Source: Microcebus murinus (Eukaryota > Chordata > Mammalia > Primates > Cheirogaleidae). From it: a stretch of DNA of 64,000 nt. How positions within the stretch are numbered: position 1 is the stretch's first letter; each line of letters begins with the position of its first letter. Under the pieces are notes generated by a model. The model saw only the letters and a list, made by a program, of their open reading frames with translations. It made no database searches and was not told where the DNA came from. The stretch lies in contig NC_134117.1 in NCBI RefSeq assembly GCF_040939455.1, positions 64,254,501-64,318,500 on the forward strand, in the 5' to 3' direction. Position numbers and translations under genes: made by a program. Positions 21,021 through 33,480 of the stretch are shown in pieces.

Positions 21021-22323
21021 AAAAGGTCGTTCTTGTTTGTTTGTTTGTTTTTGGTTTTATTTTTAAGTCATTTTCTCTGGGATAACTCTACATAGCCAGC
21101 TACCTCCTACATCTAAAGAACTATTTGTAGCGCCAGGACTTTTTTTCCACACAAGTGAATATCTTTGCATAAAACAAACTATAGCAAACAAAGGCAGTCA
21201 GGCATTAAGAATGGACAAGCCTGACCTTCAGAAGCTACAGTTGCTTACCACCAATTTTGAACTCAACCTAAAGAAAGCTACCTAGTTGCCGAAAGAAAAG
21301 GAAAAAGAAACGAAAGGGGTCAGGTCCTTGTGTCTTATCCTAGGCTGTTTCTTAATGGATCAGGCACCACTTAAGCATAAGCCTCTAGCACATGTGCTTG
21401 TTTACAGCCTTAGCCCTGAAAGTTACCCCTGCTTGTCATAAATTGAGCTTTCTCAGCGCTGCCTGTATTCCCGTGTCCTAACCTAAGAGTATCTCTTCCT
21501 GGTTATGCCATCCATTTGCCTTCCTAGAATGAATTCTCTTCACTCCATTTTTGCCATGAACTTTCTTTTCTTAAGATATCAATAATGAGATTTTTCTACC
21601 AGATCCACTACATCACAGCATTAGGCTGCTCTGGATCAGTGTCTTGGGCAGTTAATCCAGGACTGAGAATCCCCTAGCTCATATAGACCTTCTGGGTAAC
21701 CTTCCTGTGTAGTTCCTCTGTGTTAGGCAGAGGGAAAGCAGAGAGTCCCTTTTCTGGGATCTCCACATCAGTCACAGAAGTTGTCGTCTATGTTGGCAGA
21801 TGGTGGTGAGTTGTCATTGCTCTTTGTTTAGTGGAGGATACCTCAAATCAATGTTTCCTTAAATATGCCCATCATTTTCTGAATTAGTGCTCATTATGAA
21901 GATATCAAAATTTTAAATTAAAAAGTATGATTAAAAGCATGGTATTAAAACTGGTAGCAAAGGTTTTAATCATTATGACAACTACAAACTCACATATAAA
22001 CACGTGAATATTTGCCATAAAATCCTTTCTTTATTTTTATTTCTTTCTCTTTTTTGAGTAGACCTTCCCCCATTTTATTATAATCCTTCTATCTATTAAC
22101 CATAATCTCTATTGTATGTCTTCATTTATACTGACCAGGATTGAAGTTGAAAAGTTAGACTCCCAAAAGGGCATATAACAGCTATTACAAAGATTACTTA
22201 AATTAAAGTTATTAAGGGGCAAATGTTTAAATAGCGTATATAATAGCATTTTAATTACCGTGGAAAATTTAATATTTTTTCTGATAATTGACCATTTACT
22301 CATGTGAAGCCTAAATTACACAT
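21021..22323. other. unassigned sequence
   Basis: Begins near a short (TTTG)n run at about 21031-21050. No gene recognised over 1.3 kb. Confidence 0.5.
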
Positions 22324-22338
22324 AAAAATCATGTAACA
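22324..22338. repeat. Alu target-site duplication, left copy
   Basis: AAAAATCATGTAACA, repeated exactly at 22654-22668 after the poly(A) tail. Confidence 0.95.
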
Positions 22339-22653
<315 letters not shown>

Positions 22654-22658
<5 letters not shown>

Positions 22659-22668
22659 TCATGTAACA
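22654..22668. repeat. Alu target-site duplication, right copy
   Basis: Exact copy of 22324-22338; its first five A bases merge with the Alu tail. Confidence 0.95.
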
Positions 22669-22944
22669 AAGATATAAGTGAGCTGGACCTTCTCAAATAA
22701 TAATCTGGTGTTTATGGACTTCAGAATTGTAGACTCAAGTAAGTAGCAATTAAATGTGCATTGATTTGGGGGAGTTTTCTGGAAACATTTGTGGATAATG
22801 TTTTTCAATATCTAGTTTCCATCAGAGGTGTCATGTTCCTCGGAGTCCTCAAAAACTTAGAGTTGGTTATTCTCTGAGAGAAATACAGACAGATATCATA
22901 TGCAGTGGGCATGCCCGGTGGGCAACGGGGCTTAACCAGGTGGC
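22669..22944. other. unassigned sequence
   Basis: Nothing recognised. Confidence 0.5.
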
Positions 22945-23065
22945 ATTTCCTTCATTCAGTAAATGTGTATTGAGCCTCTACAAAATACTGGACCTTGTGA
23001 CAGGCTGGAGTGATGAAAGAGGGAACAGAAGCGACAACTACCCTTCAGTTCTAGAATTTATGATG
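22945..23065 (-). repeat. L2 3' end fragment
   Basis: CATTCAGTAAATGTGTATTG then AGCCTCTACAAAATACTGG, the reversed L2 tail. Confidence 0.65.
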
Positions 23066-23109
23066 CTTTTTCCCATCCTAAGCATTAGGAATCTACAAAT
23101 GTGACCTCT

Positions 23110-23225
23110 CCTTGTTTACAAAAGCTTACTTTCTTTAGCTGCTAAATGAGGCTCAGTTGCATTATTTCACAGGCTAATTTTAAAAATTAGATAAAATGAT
23201 ATGCATAGAAGTGCCTGGTTAGAAA
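23110..23225 (+). repeat. possible MIR fragment
   Basis: GCTGCTAAATGAGGCTCAGT and AGATAAAATGATATGCATAG with AGTGCCTGGTTAG at the end are compatible with a degraded MIR 3' half. Confidence 0.4.
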
Positions 23226-24254
23226 ATATAAGAACTTTAGAAAGTTGATAACATATGAAAAGATGTTGAGACACATATTGTGAGTCTCAGGAGCAGGACT
23301 CTAGTGTATTCACCTACATAGCTACTTTCATCAGTTACATAAGGAAAAAAAAAAAGCAGTATTTAATTTCTGAATGAAGAATTCTTCTATATAATGGTAA
23401 TTCTTATTAAATTTTTTGATAAGTAATTATGACGATGGAATTGGAGTTAAGTGTAATGTTCCAAGATGTTTGCATTGGAAAATTCTACAAGCTATTTAGG
23501 CAAGATCATGTTTGAGAAGTAAATGGTCACCCGTAAGGCTCAGGTGCAAGCCTGTTTTAATATTTCATTTTGTGGAGCAGAATGCTCATCTTGAGTTTGT
23601 AGTATGTCAACATATGGCAGAGTTTCCATGGCTGCCTGTTTCTCCTCCTTCGATACAAATGAGCATTCTTACTCGGAGAACGGGAGGAGATGAAGAAATA
23701 GAGGTGTCCCTGTTCATCAGGAGTCAGCAATAGAGCTCTTGCTGGGGTGAGGGGGGAGGATTGCTGGGGGGATGCCAAGTTCTGTAACAGGGCCCAGGGA
23801 AAAAAGAAAGGGACTGTGTGCTTTTCTGGAAAAGTGGTTTTGCCTCTTCCATGATTGATGGCCTGTCTGGTGTGAGGCTGGCCACAGTAATAATGTCATG
23901 ACCTACTCTCTGCAGTAGAAAAAGCTGTCAGTTCTGATGAGATGGAGGCGAGGAGGGATTGGGATTATAGAGCTGAAATGGCCGCAGATAGTCCCCTGAT
24001 TTAGGCTCACGTGGCTAGGTGATTTCATGTAGAATTGACTTTTCGTTTATTTTACATGTATAGGAAGAAATAGAGCTAAAAATTAGCATGGATTAATTTT
24101 AGGAGGTTTTGAGAGAGGTATCAATTTCTTTTTATTAACATGGTTTTTTTACTTCCCCTATTTTATTCATGAACATGTATAAATTCTAAAGTCAATTATA
24201 TGTAAATGTGAAGTATATACATTTTAAAACAAAATTATGTATTTAACACAGTAG
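23226..24254. other. unassigned sequence
   Basis: No gene. Opposite-strand frames at 23512-23733 and 23557-23778 are shadows of each other with no domain. Confidence 0.5.
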
Positions 24255-24330
24255 CATAATTTAGCAAAGGGAACATAGGGTTTAGAATCCGATCTGCATT
24301 CATATCCTAACTCTTGCACTAAGTAGCTGG
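24255..24330 (+). repeat. MIR 5' fragment
   Basis: GGGTTTAGAATCCGATCTGC then CATATCCTAACTCTTGCACT matches the tRNA-related part of MIR. Confidence 0.55.
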
Positions 24331-25384
24331 GAAGAGGATAAAATAGTATCCCTCTCCTTTTAGGTCGGACAGTATAGGGTTGAGCGCAGTACCTACAAGG
24401 GGAGCGTGCGGCACTCTTGATAGTTTCTCATGCCCCTTCCGCACTGTGGGATGTAAGGCCTGAGAGATTCAGGTGTGGCTGCCACTCCCCTCACTGCTGT
24501 CACAGAGCACATGGACCCATTGCTGAAGCACGAGACGATGACATCTCTTTACGGTGATTCCAGAAGCTACTAGAGAATGATGAGCTCAAGGCGTTAAGGG
24601 TCAGCAAATATTCAAGACCCAGCTTACATTCTTCCTAAATCCAATTTCGTCTTCTCAGTTGGGAAGGGCTACCTCTTCCTAGAGTGTCACCAGTTAAAAA
24701 GTCATTTGACAGGGATCTGGGGGTGGAATCTGCAGAGTGACAGATTTCAGTTCAGGTATTAAGATAAACCGTTTACAACTGACATATTTTGTAATTGAGT
24801 GGGTGGTTTGTTCCACACTTACATGGCATGTAATTCCCAGAGCGAGTACCATATATCACTAGTTCCACAGGGCGCTCCGTGACAACGGGGCTGTTTTCAT
24901 CCAGTTGGCAAATGCTGCCTATTTCACTACCACCCACAGAGTCTCCACACAAATAGGAGGTGTTTGGGGGATTCCTGCAACAGAGAAGCCCACTGAACCT
25001 TAAGCCAGTATTCTGACGTTGTAAAACACAGCTCAATATTTTCATGTAACATGCTTTTCCACGTTCACAGAAGAAGGGTTTAAAGCATCACATTTGGGAC
25101 TGTTATATGACAAAATCACTTTGCTCAGTTACTCTTAATACAGGGCTGGTGCTTAAAACCTGCATTCATGTTGCTCGGCCCCAGGGCTGCATTGTGGAGA
25201 GTTCTTGATTATAGCCTGATGCCAGCATGACTCATTGCACCCCGAGACTGGAATCACGTCAAGCACTGCTTTCACTTGCTCTTTCTCAGCCTGCCCACCT
25301 TGGGGACCTGTTGCTAGCCCTCTTTGTCTGTCAGCATATAAACAAGAGGTACATGGAACCATGGACACTTTAGAAATGTGGGCC
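24331..25384. other. unassigned sequence
   Basis: No recognisable repeat or exon. Minus-strand frames at 24773-25045 and 25153-25368 lack domains. Confidence 0.5.
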
Positions 25385-25656
25385 TTAAATTTCAGTTAGA
25401 GTTAAACAAGAGGAATAAGTTCAAGAGATCTATTGTGCAACATTACCATGACAACTATAGTTAATAACAATGTATCATATACCTGAAAATTGCTAACAGA
25501 GTAGAATTTAAATGTTATCTCCATAAAAAAATATGTGAAATATTGTATATGTTAACTAGCTTTATTTAGCCATTCCACAATGTATACACATTTCAAAATA
25601 TCATGTTGTACATGATAAATACATACAATTGACAATTTCTGTCAATTAAAAAAAAT
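25385..25656 (+). mobile_element. L1 3' end (L1MA-type)
   Basis: GGAATAAGTTCAAGAGATCT, GACAACTATAGTTAATAACA, GTTAACTAGCTTTATTTAGC and CATTCCACAATGTATACACA are the 3' UTR of an older L1, ending GTCAATTAAAAAAAATTG. Only noncoding 3' UTR remains. Confidence 0.85.
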
Positions 25657-26204
25657 TGTGAGCCTCGAATTTCCAGGAGTTTTCCAGGAGTTTTTGGTAT
25701 TATAGAATGTTCGCTTTGTCTCCTGAGTCATCTACCTAGTCTTAAGATCTTCACAACGGTTTCAGCTCTGCAGCAGAGTTGCTGGCATTTGTTAAGCTTG
25801 TTGCTAATTAGGTGTAAGATCATTTGGTTTAATGCTTGGCATATTTTCAGACAAATTTTTTTTCATGTCACTTGCTATATGTACAAGCAAGTCACTTCAA
25901 CTAGGCCAGCCTCATCATGAAGAAATTTGCTGGTAACCAATGAAGAAATATTAATGATTTAGTAATTTGGCTCCTCAGAGACAGGGACCAGTCGTCTTCC
26001 TCTGTCCCCCCCCTACTATTGATGTCTGGCACTTCATCAATAGACTAGGGGTGAGCAAGTAAGTAAGTGGTGCTTCTACAGTGCCTGAGGATACTTGAAA
26101 ACAACTTGTTCTCTTAAGTGGATTAAATAATTCCTCCCTGAAGATCTCATTACTTGATGATTTTTGTAAAACTTAGCTTTTTCTTTATAGGGAGGGCATA
26201 TGAA
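25657..26204. other. unassigned sequence
   Basis: Nothing recognised. Confidence 0.5.
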
Positions 26205-26425
26205 AACTTTGAGCGTAACCAGCGGCTGAGAGCCCAGCTGGCGTAGGCTCAATCCTGTTCCCAGCACTCACAGCTGGTGTGGTTTGGGGAAAGTTCATTC
26301 CCCTCTCTGTGCTTCTGTTCCAGTCCTGTAAAATGAGCATAACCACAACCTTGTAAGCTGCTGTTAGAAAATACTTCAAGGAATTCCTGGTGCATAGTTA
26401 AGTGCTCAGTAAATGTTAGCCACTA
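26205..26425 (+). repeat. MIR SINE
   Basis: GGCTCAATCCTGTTCCCAGC, TTCCCCTCTCTGTGCTTCTG, CCTGTAAAATGAGCATAACC and GTTAAGTGCTCAGTAAATGT: nearly full-length MIR. Confidence 0.85.
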
Positions 26426-26569
26426 CTTTAGAATCTGAAGCTGGGAGTATTTTAAAACAAATGCAATTTTAATATATAAAACTTAATTGAAGAGTTGGGA
26501 AGAAGGAGGTTATATATTCCAATACATGCCTTAGGGAAAATCAAACTGTTTTTGCTTAAATATGTGCCT

Positions 26570-26640
26570 CCTCTCCCACCCTGTTATCTGTGCAATGCTT
26601 GGCACATAGTTTGTTGAGTGAGTGTATAAATAAACTATTC
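26570..26640 (+). repeat. L2 3' end fragment
   Basis: GTGCAATGCTTGGCACATAG then TTGTTGAGTGAGTGTATAAA is the extreme L2 3' end. Confidence 0.65.
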
Positions 26641-27819
26641 CTTAATTAATCTTCACCTCATCCCTCTTGATGTTTTCCTGCAGGCCTGAATATCCCCAGG
26701 CAGGCTGTTTGCTTTGAGAAATAGCCAGTAAAGGGTTTTGAGAAATACTGTGGTTTATGGTCTGTGTATGATTCAAACAACAAAATTAATTGCTTTTCTG
26801 TCATCTGTTCTTAGTAGATTTTCATTGATTCTTCTGTAGGTGCCAAAGCCTGTGAGTGCCTTAAAACCTGCAATAGTGATCACAGTGTTAGAATTTTAAG
26901 AAAACAGTGGAAATATGTGTGTATATTTGTGCATGAGAGAGATTGTAAATATGATATAACTTTTTATTTGTGTGATCAGTGGTGTCAGTTTCCATGCATA
27001 GTCTATTATAAAAATTAATAAACAATTCCCTTTAAAATCCAAGAATATGAATGCCATCCTGCTTGAGAGTATTTCTGAAAATTACAACTCTAATAATTAG
27101 ATGTAACTTTTCCGTTATGTTAGAGAAGCCATATTTCTTTGCTTTCCTTACATAGACCTTTAAGTGTCTGAATAATTTTTAAATTCTGATTTCCGTCTCT
27201 GCTACTGGTCATGAATTTATTGTGGTTGGAAGGTGTTCGTATTTACCAAACATGCCACTCACTTCTTAGCACAGTTTACACATTCACAAAGCTCATATTT
27301 CCGGTCACATACAGAGTGGAGCAGCTAAGGTCATAGAAGAATGGAAAAAGGCTACTGATTATCCCTACCACAAAACGGACTCTAGGCAGCCAGTTCTGAG
27401 CCAGCTCAGCTCCGCCAGCAAGCTCTTGTTCAACCAGGCTGAATCTAATGGCTTTCCACCCGCCCAGTCATGTAACCGAATATCTATGGTCCACTTCTTT
27501 TGGTCCTCTGCTCCTTGATTTCTACACACTCCCCTCTCTTGAATTCTTTCCTGAACCTTCTCTTCTGGCTGTATGCTGCAAAAGGTTAGCTCTTTATTAC
27601 ATGTCTTTTTTTTTTTTTTCCCTTACCTTTAGTCTCATTGTAGGGAATCTCACCTCCTTGTATTTAAATGCCACAACTTGCGTCTGTCTAGTGTTCTAAG
27701 TGCACAGAGTCACGAAGCTTCTTATTTGCACAAGAACACAAACATGGTCTTCCCGCCTTTTCTACAGATTTCACTGTTTGTATCACACATTCTCTCCCTC
27801 CCAGGAGCAAGTTTATGGG
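26641..27819. other. unassigned sequence
   Basis: No gene or repeat recognised; a T run at about 27607-27619. Confidence 0.5.
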
Positions 27820-27990
27820 TCGCCGGCCTCTTCATCCTGTGTCCATTTTCTGCTTTTCCATTATAGCACTTATTAAAAAGAATGACCAGAGCCTTTTCTC
27901 TGTGGTCTCCCATTGATTTCTGAACTACTTGAAAACAAGAATCCTGTCTTTACACGAAAGTGTGCTCGATACTATCATAGCGCATGTCAG
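27820..27990 (+). repeat. possible L2 3' region
   Basis: CATTATAGCACTTATTAAAA then CTACTTGAAAACAAGAATCC and TGTCTTTACA resemble the L2 tail order (CATAGCACTTATCA...GAGGGCAGGG). Confidence 0.45.
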
Positions 27991-28119
27991 CCCAGAGCAA
28001 GCACCAAATGCCAAGTGAAGAGAAGATGCATCTGCTCTTTGGAAACATGGCCACCCTCTCTGTTTATATAAGTAGACATTTCTCAGTCAAAGTATGTGCT
28101 AATCACTTAAAAACTATTC

Positions 28120-28368
28120 ATAGGCAATTGATAGAGACAGAAAGGAGATTTGTGGTTACCAGGGGCTGGGATCAGGAACAAAAAAAGAATTATGCCTTAA
28201 GGGTGAAGAGTTTCTGATTGAGGTGATGAAAAAATTTAGAAGTAAATTGATAGTGACTGTACAACACTGTGAATGTAGTTACTACTACTGAATCATATAC
28301 TTAAACATGGTTAAAATGACAAATTTTATGTTATATGTATGTTTTTCCACAATAAAATTTAAAAAAAT
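28120..28368 (+). mobile_element. L1 3' end (L1ME-type)
   Basis: TTTGTGGTTACCAGGGGCTG, CATATACTTAAACATGGTTA then AAATGACAAATTTTATGTTA and CCACAATAAAATTTAAAAA are the 3' UTR of an old L1ME family. Confidence 0.85.
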
Positions 28369-28849
28369 GAACTACTTACAAACAGGAAAGGCCGTTGAAA
28401 TATTCAAGGTTACTAAGTGCATATTTCTGAAAGGAAAAGATTTGCTAAATGAAGAACTCATAAAAAGGAAGCTCAGCTATTAGTCTTAGGAAAAAATATA
28501 ATTGTAGCAGTACTTTTTTCCCCCCACTTATTCTCATTTCAGATAAATATTACAACAACAGAAAATATCATTAAGTAATACAACGAATTTAAAACTTGAA
28601 TGAGTGCAAAATTAAATAATCAAAAGAAAGCACCATTTAAATAAAGAAATCTCTGAATCTCCGCGATCAAATGCTTGGGCCTAGCCCAGCACAATCGATC
28701 ACTCTGCTGATCAAGAACATTTCAGCTGGTCAAGACCCTTTGCTATCCATGTACCTATGCAACTGTCATGGACACACCTACCATTTGGTTTTGATAGGAT
28801 GGCTTGTCAAGTTGAATAGTCATGAGAGTTAAGGGTCAGGTAGACAGAA
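28369..28849. other. unassigned sequence
   Basis: Nothing recognised. Confidence 0.5.
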
Positions 28850-28945
28850 TTTGTACCTAGAATCTGCCTCAAATTTGGGGACCTATGGAAGATTTTTAGT
28901 CTCATCGAAGCATGGTTTTCTCATCTAATAAATGAGAGAAAGAAA
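28850..28945 (+). repeat. MIR SINE fragment
   Basis: AATCTGCCTCAAATTTGGGG and GGTTTTCTCATCTAATAAAT follow the MIR core in forward orientation. Confidence 0.6.
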
Positions 28946-29717
28946 GAGAAAAGTCTACCATGATTGCTTTTTTGCGCAGGTGAAGAGCACCTAGGTAGGG
29001 CCTTTCATGCAGGAATTCTTTGCTTGCTCATCTGAACATGGAGGTTCAAATAAGTTTATGTTGAACAAATAGTTATTACATGTAAAATACTATTAGTTCT
29101 CAAAATAACATTAGTACCAGATGTTCATTGTGTAAACAGTCTTTTTCCTTTCTTTTTTTTTGCTAAATTTATACTTAGCATAATTTGTAATTATGCAATA
29201 ATTAGTTCATTATTAGTTCATGAACTAATGAACTAATGCAATATTAGTTCATTTAAAATTTTAAACTATAGTTCAGAAGCTTTAAGGAAATACCTGTCGG
29301 TGTTCGGAGCACCCATATTGTTGGTGATCTGTAAGTTCTCTTTCTCAAGCATAGTGGTTAAAATTAACACATATTTCTTGCTTTGAATGTCGGTCTTATC
29401 AGCACTGATTTCTATGTGTGGAATTTTTTTCTAACCTTTTTCTCTTTTTCTGTTCCCCTTCTTTCCATGCCGACTTTGGTGTAGCAGACCATTTGGGGAT
29501 TGAATTCATGGGTAAGACTAAACAATTTGCTTATTTAATATCCTAAGAAAGCTAAGTTTCATAATGTACACAGTGTTCTCCTTCCCCATCTGATTATAAT
29601 TGAAATGTCTCATTATCAGATGCTATTAGTAGTAAAAAATGCTTTTGTTGATTTTTCGCTAAGTAATGGCTCAAAATGGAAGACTTAACTACTTACTGAG
29701 AAGGCAATTTAATGTTA
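28946..29717. other. unassigned AT-rich sequence with palindrome
   Basis: No gene. Contains an inverted repeat of TAGTTCAT units at 29201-29237 (see findings). Confidence 0.5.
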
Positions 29718-29885
29718 AGTGTAGCTTCTGGAATCACACAGAAGTTGAATTTGGCTCCTGGGTTTGATTGTTTCCTCTAATTCTCAATTTTCTTATCTGT
29801 AAAATAGGGATAATAATAGTTTCTATTTTACAGCACATATGAATTGCTTAGCAGGGTGTCTGCAACATGGCACTCAGTAAGTGAT
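29718..29885 (+). repeat. MIR SINE
   Basis: TTTGGCTCCTGGGTTTGATT, TCAATTTTCTTATCTGTAAA, ATAGGGATAATAATAG and GGCACTCAGTAAGTGATAG in MIR order. Confidence 0.85.
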
Positions 29886-30409
29886 AGAAAATAATGGTTT
29901 TTAATGTCAGTTTTTGTCATTTTCTTCTCTGGCTCCTTTTCCTTTCACACGAGGACTACTTTGGCTATATTTTGGTTTCAATCTTAATTTGGAGTGTGGC
30001 TGTTAAACACTTCCATTTACAAAATTAATGTATTTCTTTTAAAGCATTTGCAGGGAGTAGCATGCTTTTTAAAGCATTACAATGCCTTCCATGGGCATTA
30101 TTTTCTGTATTTATAGATAATCGCATTAACTTATACAATTATGTTAAATGAAAAAAATATATATTAGTTAAAGGAAAAAGAGAGCATTCTGTAAGGTTTA
30201 AAGCACATCACTGTATAGGACCAGAAAGATACTCAGGAGTTAGTCAGGGAAATTGAGAAGATCTAAATTTGAATCCAAATTCATCATGATCTGCATGTAT
30301 GGCTTTTGTTGAACTTCAGATTTTCTCTCTTAGATGATGTGGATATGAATACTTGCTTCACATACATGAATATGTTTATTCTGATAACACTGCTACATGT
30401 ACCTATAGT
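29886..30409. other. unassigned sequence
   Basis: No gene; a faint MIR-like stretch around 30260-30350 was not strong enough to call. Confidence 0.45.
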
Positions 30410-31460
30410 AATGTATCCATTCATCCATTTATTCAGTAAATGTTTATCAATTCATAATAAGCAAAGAAAAAATGCAAAGTGCTAGAGATAAAATAGAAAG
30501 CAAAAATGGGCAAAAACCCAATCCAAAGGAGCTTATAGTATAGTAATTTTACAGATGATGATCAGGTAATAAAGCTTAAATAAAATTACAAATTTCTTAA
30601 GATCTACTCCAGGCAAGATGCTATTGGCTTGGACTAGTGTGGTGACAGAAAATATGGGGAGAAGTTGATAGGTATTTGGGAAGTAATATTAACAAGTGCT
30701 TGAGAAGGACTGATGTTGAACGTGGAAGGAAGGAGATTGTTAAGGATGAATGCATGGTTATGGTGTGCATGTGTAGATACAAGGTGGGTCACTGAGAAAA
30801 AATACTGACAGAAGAAAAGATTTATGGGAGATATTGACTAGATTAGGTGTGTGGAAATATTGAGTTTTAGGGTGACTTTTTCATATTCGGGAGAAGATGC
30901 TAAGTTGGTAGTTATATTTCTGGAAGTGTTGAGGGTTAGTTAGAGATTAGTGATTGCATCTTTATACTGGAATTGGTCTTCCGTGTTATATTATTCATTA
31001 GTGCTCTATTATCTGGATATTACATCAGAGAAAAGGCAGACAGATCAATTTCTGCAGGTTTGGGGTTTCGCTAAGTGTATGTAAAGGAAAGTCAGAAGAG
31101 CAATGAAATTCAGGATGTTATTCAAATGATGCATCATGGAATCTAAGGTAGATGTGAAGGGAAATGAAGAAAGGATGATTGTCTCAGTGAAATCAATTAA
31201 TAATCATCATGATAATGCTTGAACAAGTTGATGAAATGGAGAGGAGATTTCAGTCATATGGCAGATTGGTTGATAGTGATTTTGAAGATGGAGTTATAGG
31301 AGATGACAGTTTTCAAAGTATTCCTATGTGAACGAGTAACCAAATTGAGGTAGAGGTGGAAATAATTTGAAACTATAGGTCAAGGATTTAAAGGACATGG
31401 TTTTGGATAGGTTGTCTAAGTGGATATTACAGTTACTCATGATGGGTTGAGATAGAGGGG
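30410..31460 (-). repeat. L2 element, long decayed copy
   Basis: Starts with the reversed tail (CATTTATTCAGTAAATGTTTA), followed by CCAAAGGAGCTTATAGTATA and GGCTTGGACTAGTGTGGTGA, in consensus order over about 1 kb. Right part from about 31330 is uncertain. L2 coding capacity is gone. Confidence 0.65.
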
Positions 31461-31559
31461 AAAAATATGTTTGTTTTATGCCAAAGTCTCCAATAAGTGA
31501 GATAGACTATACTGGAGTCTGGTAGATGACAATGAAGAACATTTATAATATATAGGTAA

Positions 31560-31990
31560 GAATAATGTCAGCTGCATCAAAAAATAGTGCCCATGGTTAT
31601 AGTGGCTCAAGCACAGTAGCAGTTGATTTTCTGCTACTACTTTTTTCCTGTCCAAGGTAGGTGTTTTTACCTGCCAAGGTAGCAAATGACAAGCTTTTAT
31701 TCAAGCAGTGAATCCGGGATCCAGGCTTCTTCCATCTTATGGTTTCAATATCACCTAGGTTTTCTTGTCATCTGCATCCAGCTAGCAAATGGGGAAAGAG
31801 AACATAGCAGATGTGTATCTACTTCTTAAAAGACCTAAGGCTAAAAGGGCTCATGTCACTTTTTGATTAATATTCTATTAGCTAGAGCTAAATCATGTGG
31901 CCACATCTTCCTGCAAGAGAGGCCTGGATATGCAAGCTTACTGGCTCTGAGAGAAAGGAGGAAATGGATTTTTAGTAATCTCTGCAAGAG
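31560..31990 (+). repeat. old interspersed repeat, unassigned family (copy 3 of 3)
   Basis: GGCTTCTTCCATCTTATGGT, CATTCTATTAGCTAGAGC-like ATTCTATTAGCTAGAGCTAA, CATGTGGCCACATCTTCCTG and GCAAGAGAGGCCTGGATATG are the blocks of the same family as 7613-8020. Confidence 0.5.
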
Positions 31991-32321
31991 TGTGGATGGC
32001 GTAAACTTAACGGAACAGAATTTTCACAAGAAACAAGTACTTTACAACCCAGCAGGCCAAATCCCTAACTTTGAGAGTGAGAAAAGAAAAACAGCTTTTG
32101 ACAGAGGTAGGAGGAGAATTGGACTTTTCAGGCAAGATCCAGGTTTCAGTTAAAATAGGAAGAAAGAAAGAATCAAAGAAGAGGTTGAGAATGCAGAGGG
32201 GGTACTGCTGATGGGAATAAACCACTTCAGTGAGGCATGAGGCAAGGTGAGAGTTTAGTCAGTGGAAGGAGAGTAGAAAGCTGAGTCATGGGCCACAAAC
32301 TGGAAAAAATTGTGAGCATGG

Positions 32322-32421
32322 GTGAGTTTTGCAAAAGTTAGAGTCAAATCATAGCTATAAACCATTATGGGGAATGAATTTTCAGTGTGATTATTTGACT
32401 CCAGCAGTGGAGATTGTCTTG
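32322..32421 (+). repeat. local direct duplication, copy A
   Basis: One hundred bases starting GTGAGTTTTGCAAAAGTTAG and ending GTGGAGATTGTCTTG recur at 32966-33065 with two mismatches. Flanks differ on both sides. Confidence 0.95.
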
Positions 32422-32965
32422 TGAAGTTGGAGTATGCATCGTTGAGAAGGACACGCAATTTGTCCTCCTTCACTGAGGATGGCAGGCATTAGTGCCGTGG
32501 AGGTATCAGCGTCAACAGCCATGCTGAGGAAAATAGGCACTAGGCCTTGCATCCAGAAAAATTAGCCCCAGAGGGCTGTGGTGACTGCAGGCTCAGAGAA
32601 TAAAGGCTCCGTACGTTAGTTAGCAGAATGTCCACAGACACAGGAAATGCTGCACGGCTGATGGTGGGCTGGGGTAGCGTCAGACCCCACAGGCAATGTG
32701 GCCATGGGTGTAGCAAGCTAAAATTGCTACACATGTGTTAACCATCACCGTCAAAAGAAATGGACCAATCTCCATCCTATTGTGCTTCACCTGAGGACCT
32801 CCAGAGGCGCTGGCAACTTACAGGGTAACAATTTGCTACAGAATCAGAATATGCATTAGGAGATCTGCGTTCGGACTCATTTAAAAGAATGTAGTTACTG
32901 ATGTGGAAAAAAAATTATAGGTTATCATGTAGTTTATCCACATGAATCTCAAGCCTAAGGTTAGA

Positions 32966-33065
32966 GTGAGTTTTGCAAAAGTTAGAGTCAAATCATAGCT
33001 ATAAAGCATTATGGGGAATGAGTTTTCAGTGTGATTATTTGACTCCAGCAGTGGAGATTGTCTTG
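32966..33065 (+). repeat. local direct duplication, copy B
   Basis: Ninety-eight of 100 bases equal copy A (differences ACC/AGC and GAATT/GAGTT), 644 bases downstream in the same orientation. Confidence 0.95.
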
Positions 33066-33480
33066 GAGGCAAGGATTGAGCAACAGCTCAGGGTTAAAGG
33101 CAGTGGGTAGTAGGTGTATAGATAATGACAACTAATAAAGGATGGTTTGAAATGGTGACCAGGTTTACAGACTTAGTCAATATACTCTTTTCACTAATTC
33201 ACTCACACAGGTTGCTCCAACTAAATATGTAAAATTCTGTTTGTTGCTTTGGAAACAAGTATCTTCAGATTTAACTTGTGATTGAAAAATCCATATTTGT
33301 AAAATTTCTTTCATTGAAGGTGCTATCATCCCAAGTAATATGGCATCTCTGGGTATAAATTAAGCTGGAAAGCAGAAATGGAGGCATAGTCTATGTAAAT
33401 TTAGTCAGGTTAGTTTATTGGTGTGTCTACAGTTGATCAATATTAGCTCTGTTTATGTGTATGAATTTCTTTAATAGACT

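Larger units (their letters stand above)
31991..33480. other. unassigned sequence containing a local duplication
   Basis: No gene or named repeat over about 1.5 kb apart from the two 100-base copies listed separately. Confidence 0.5.
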
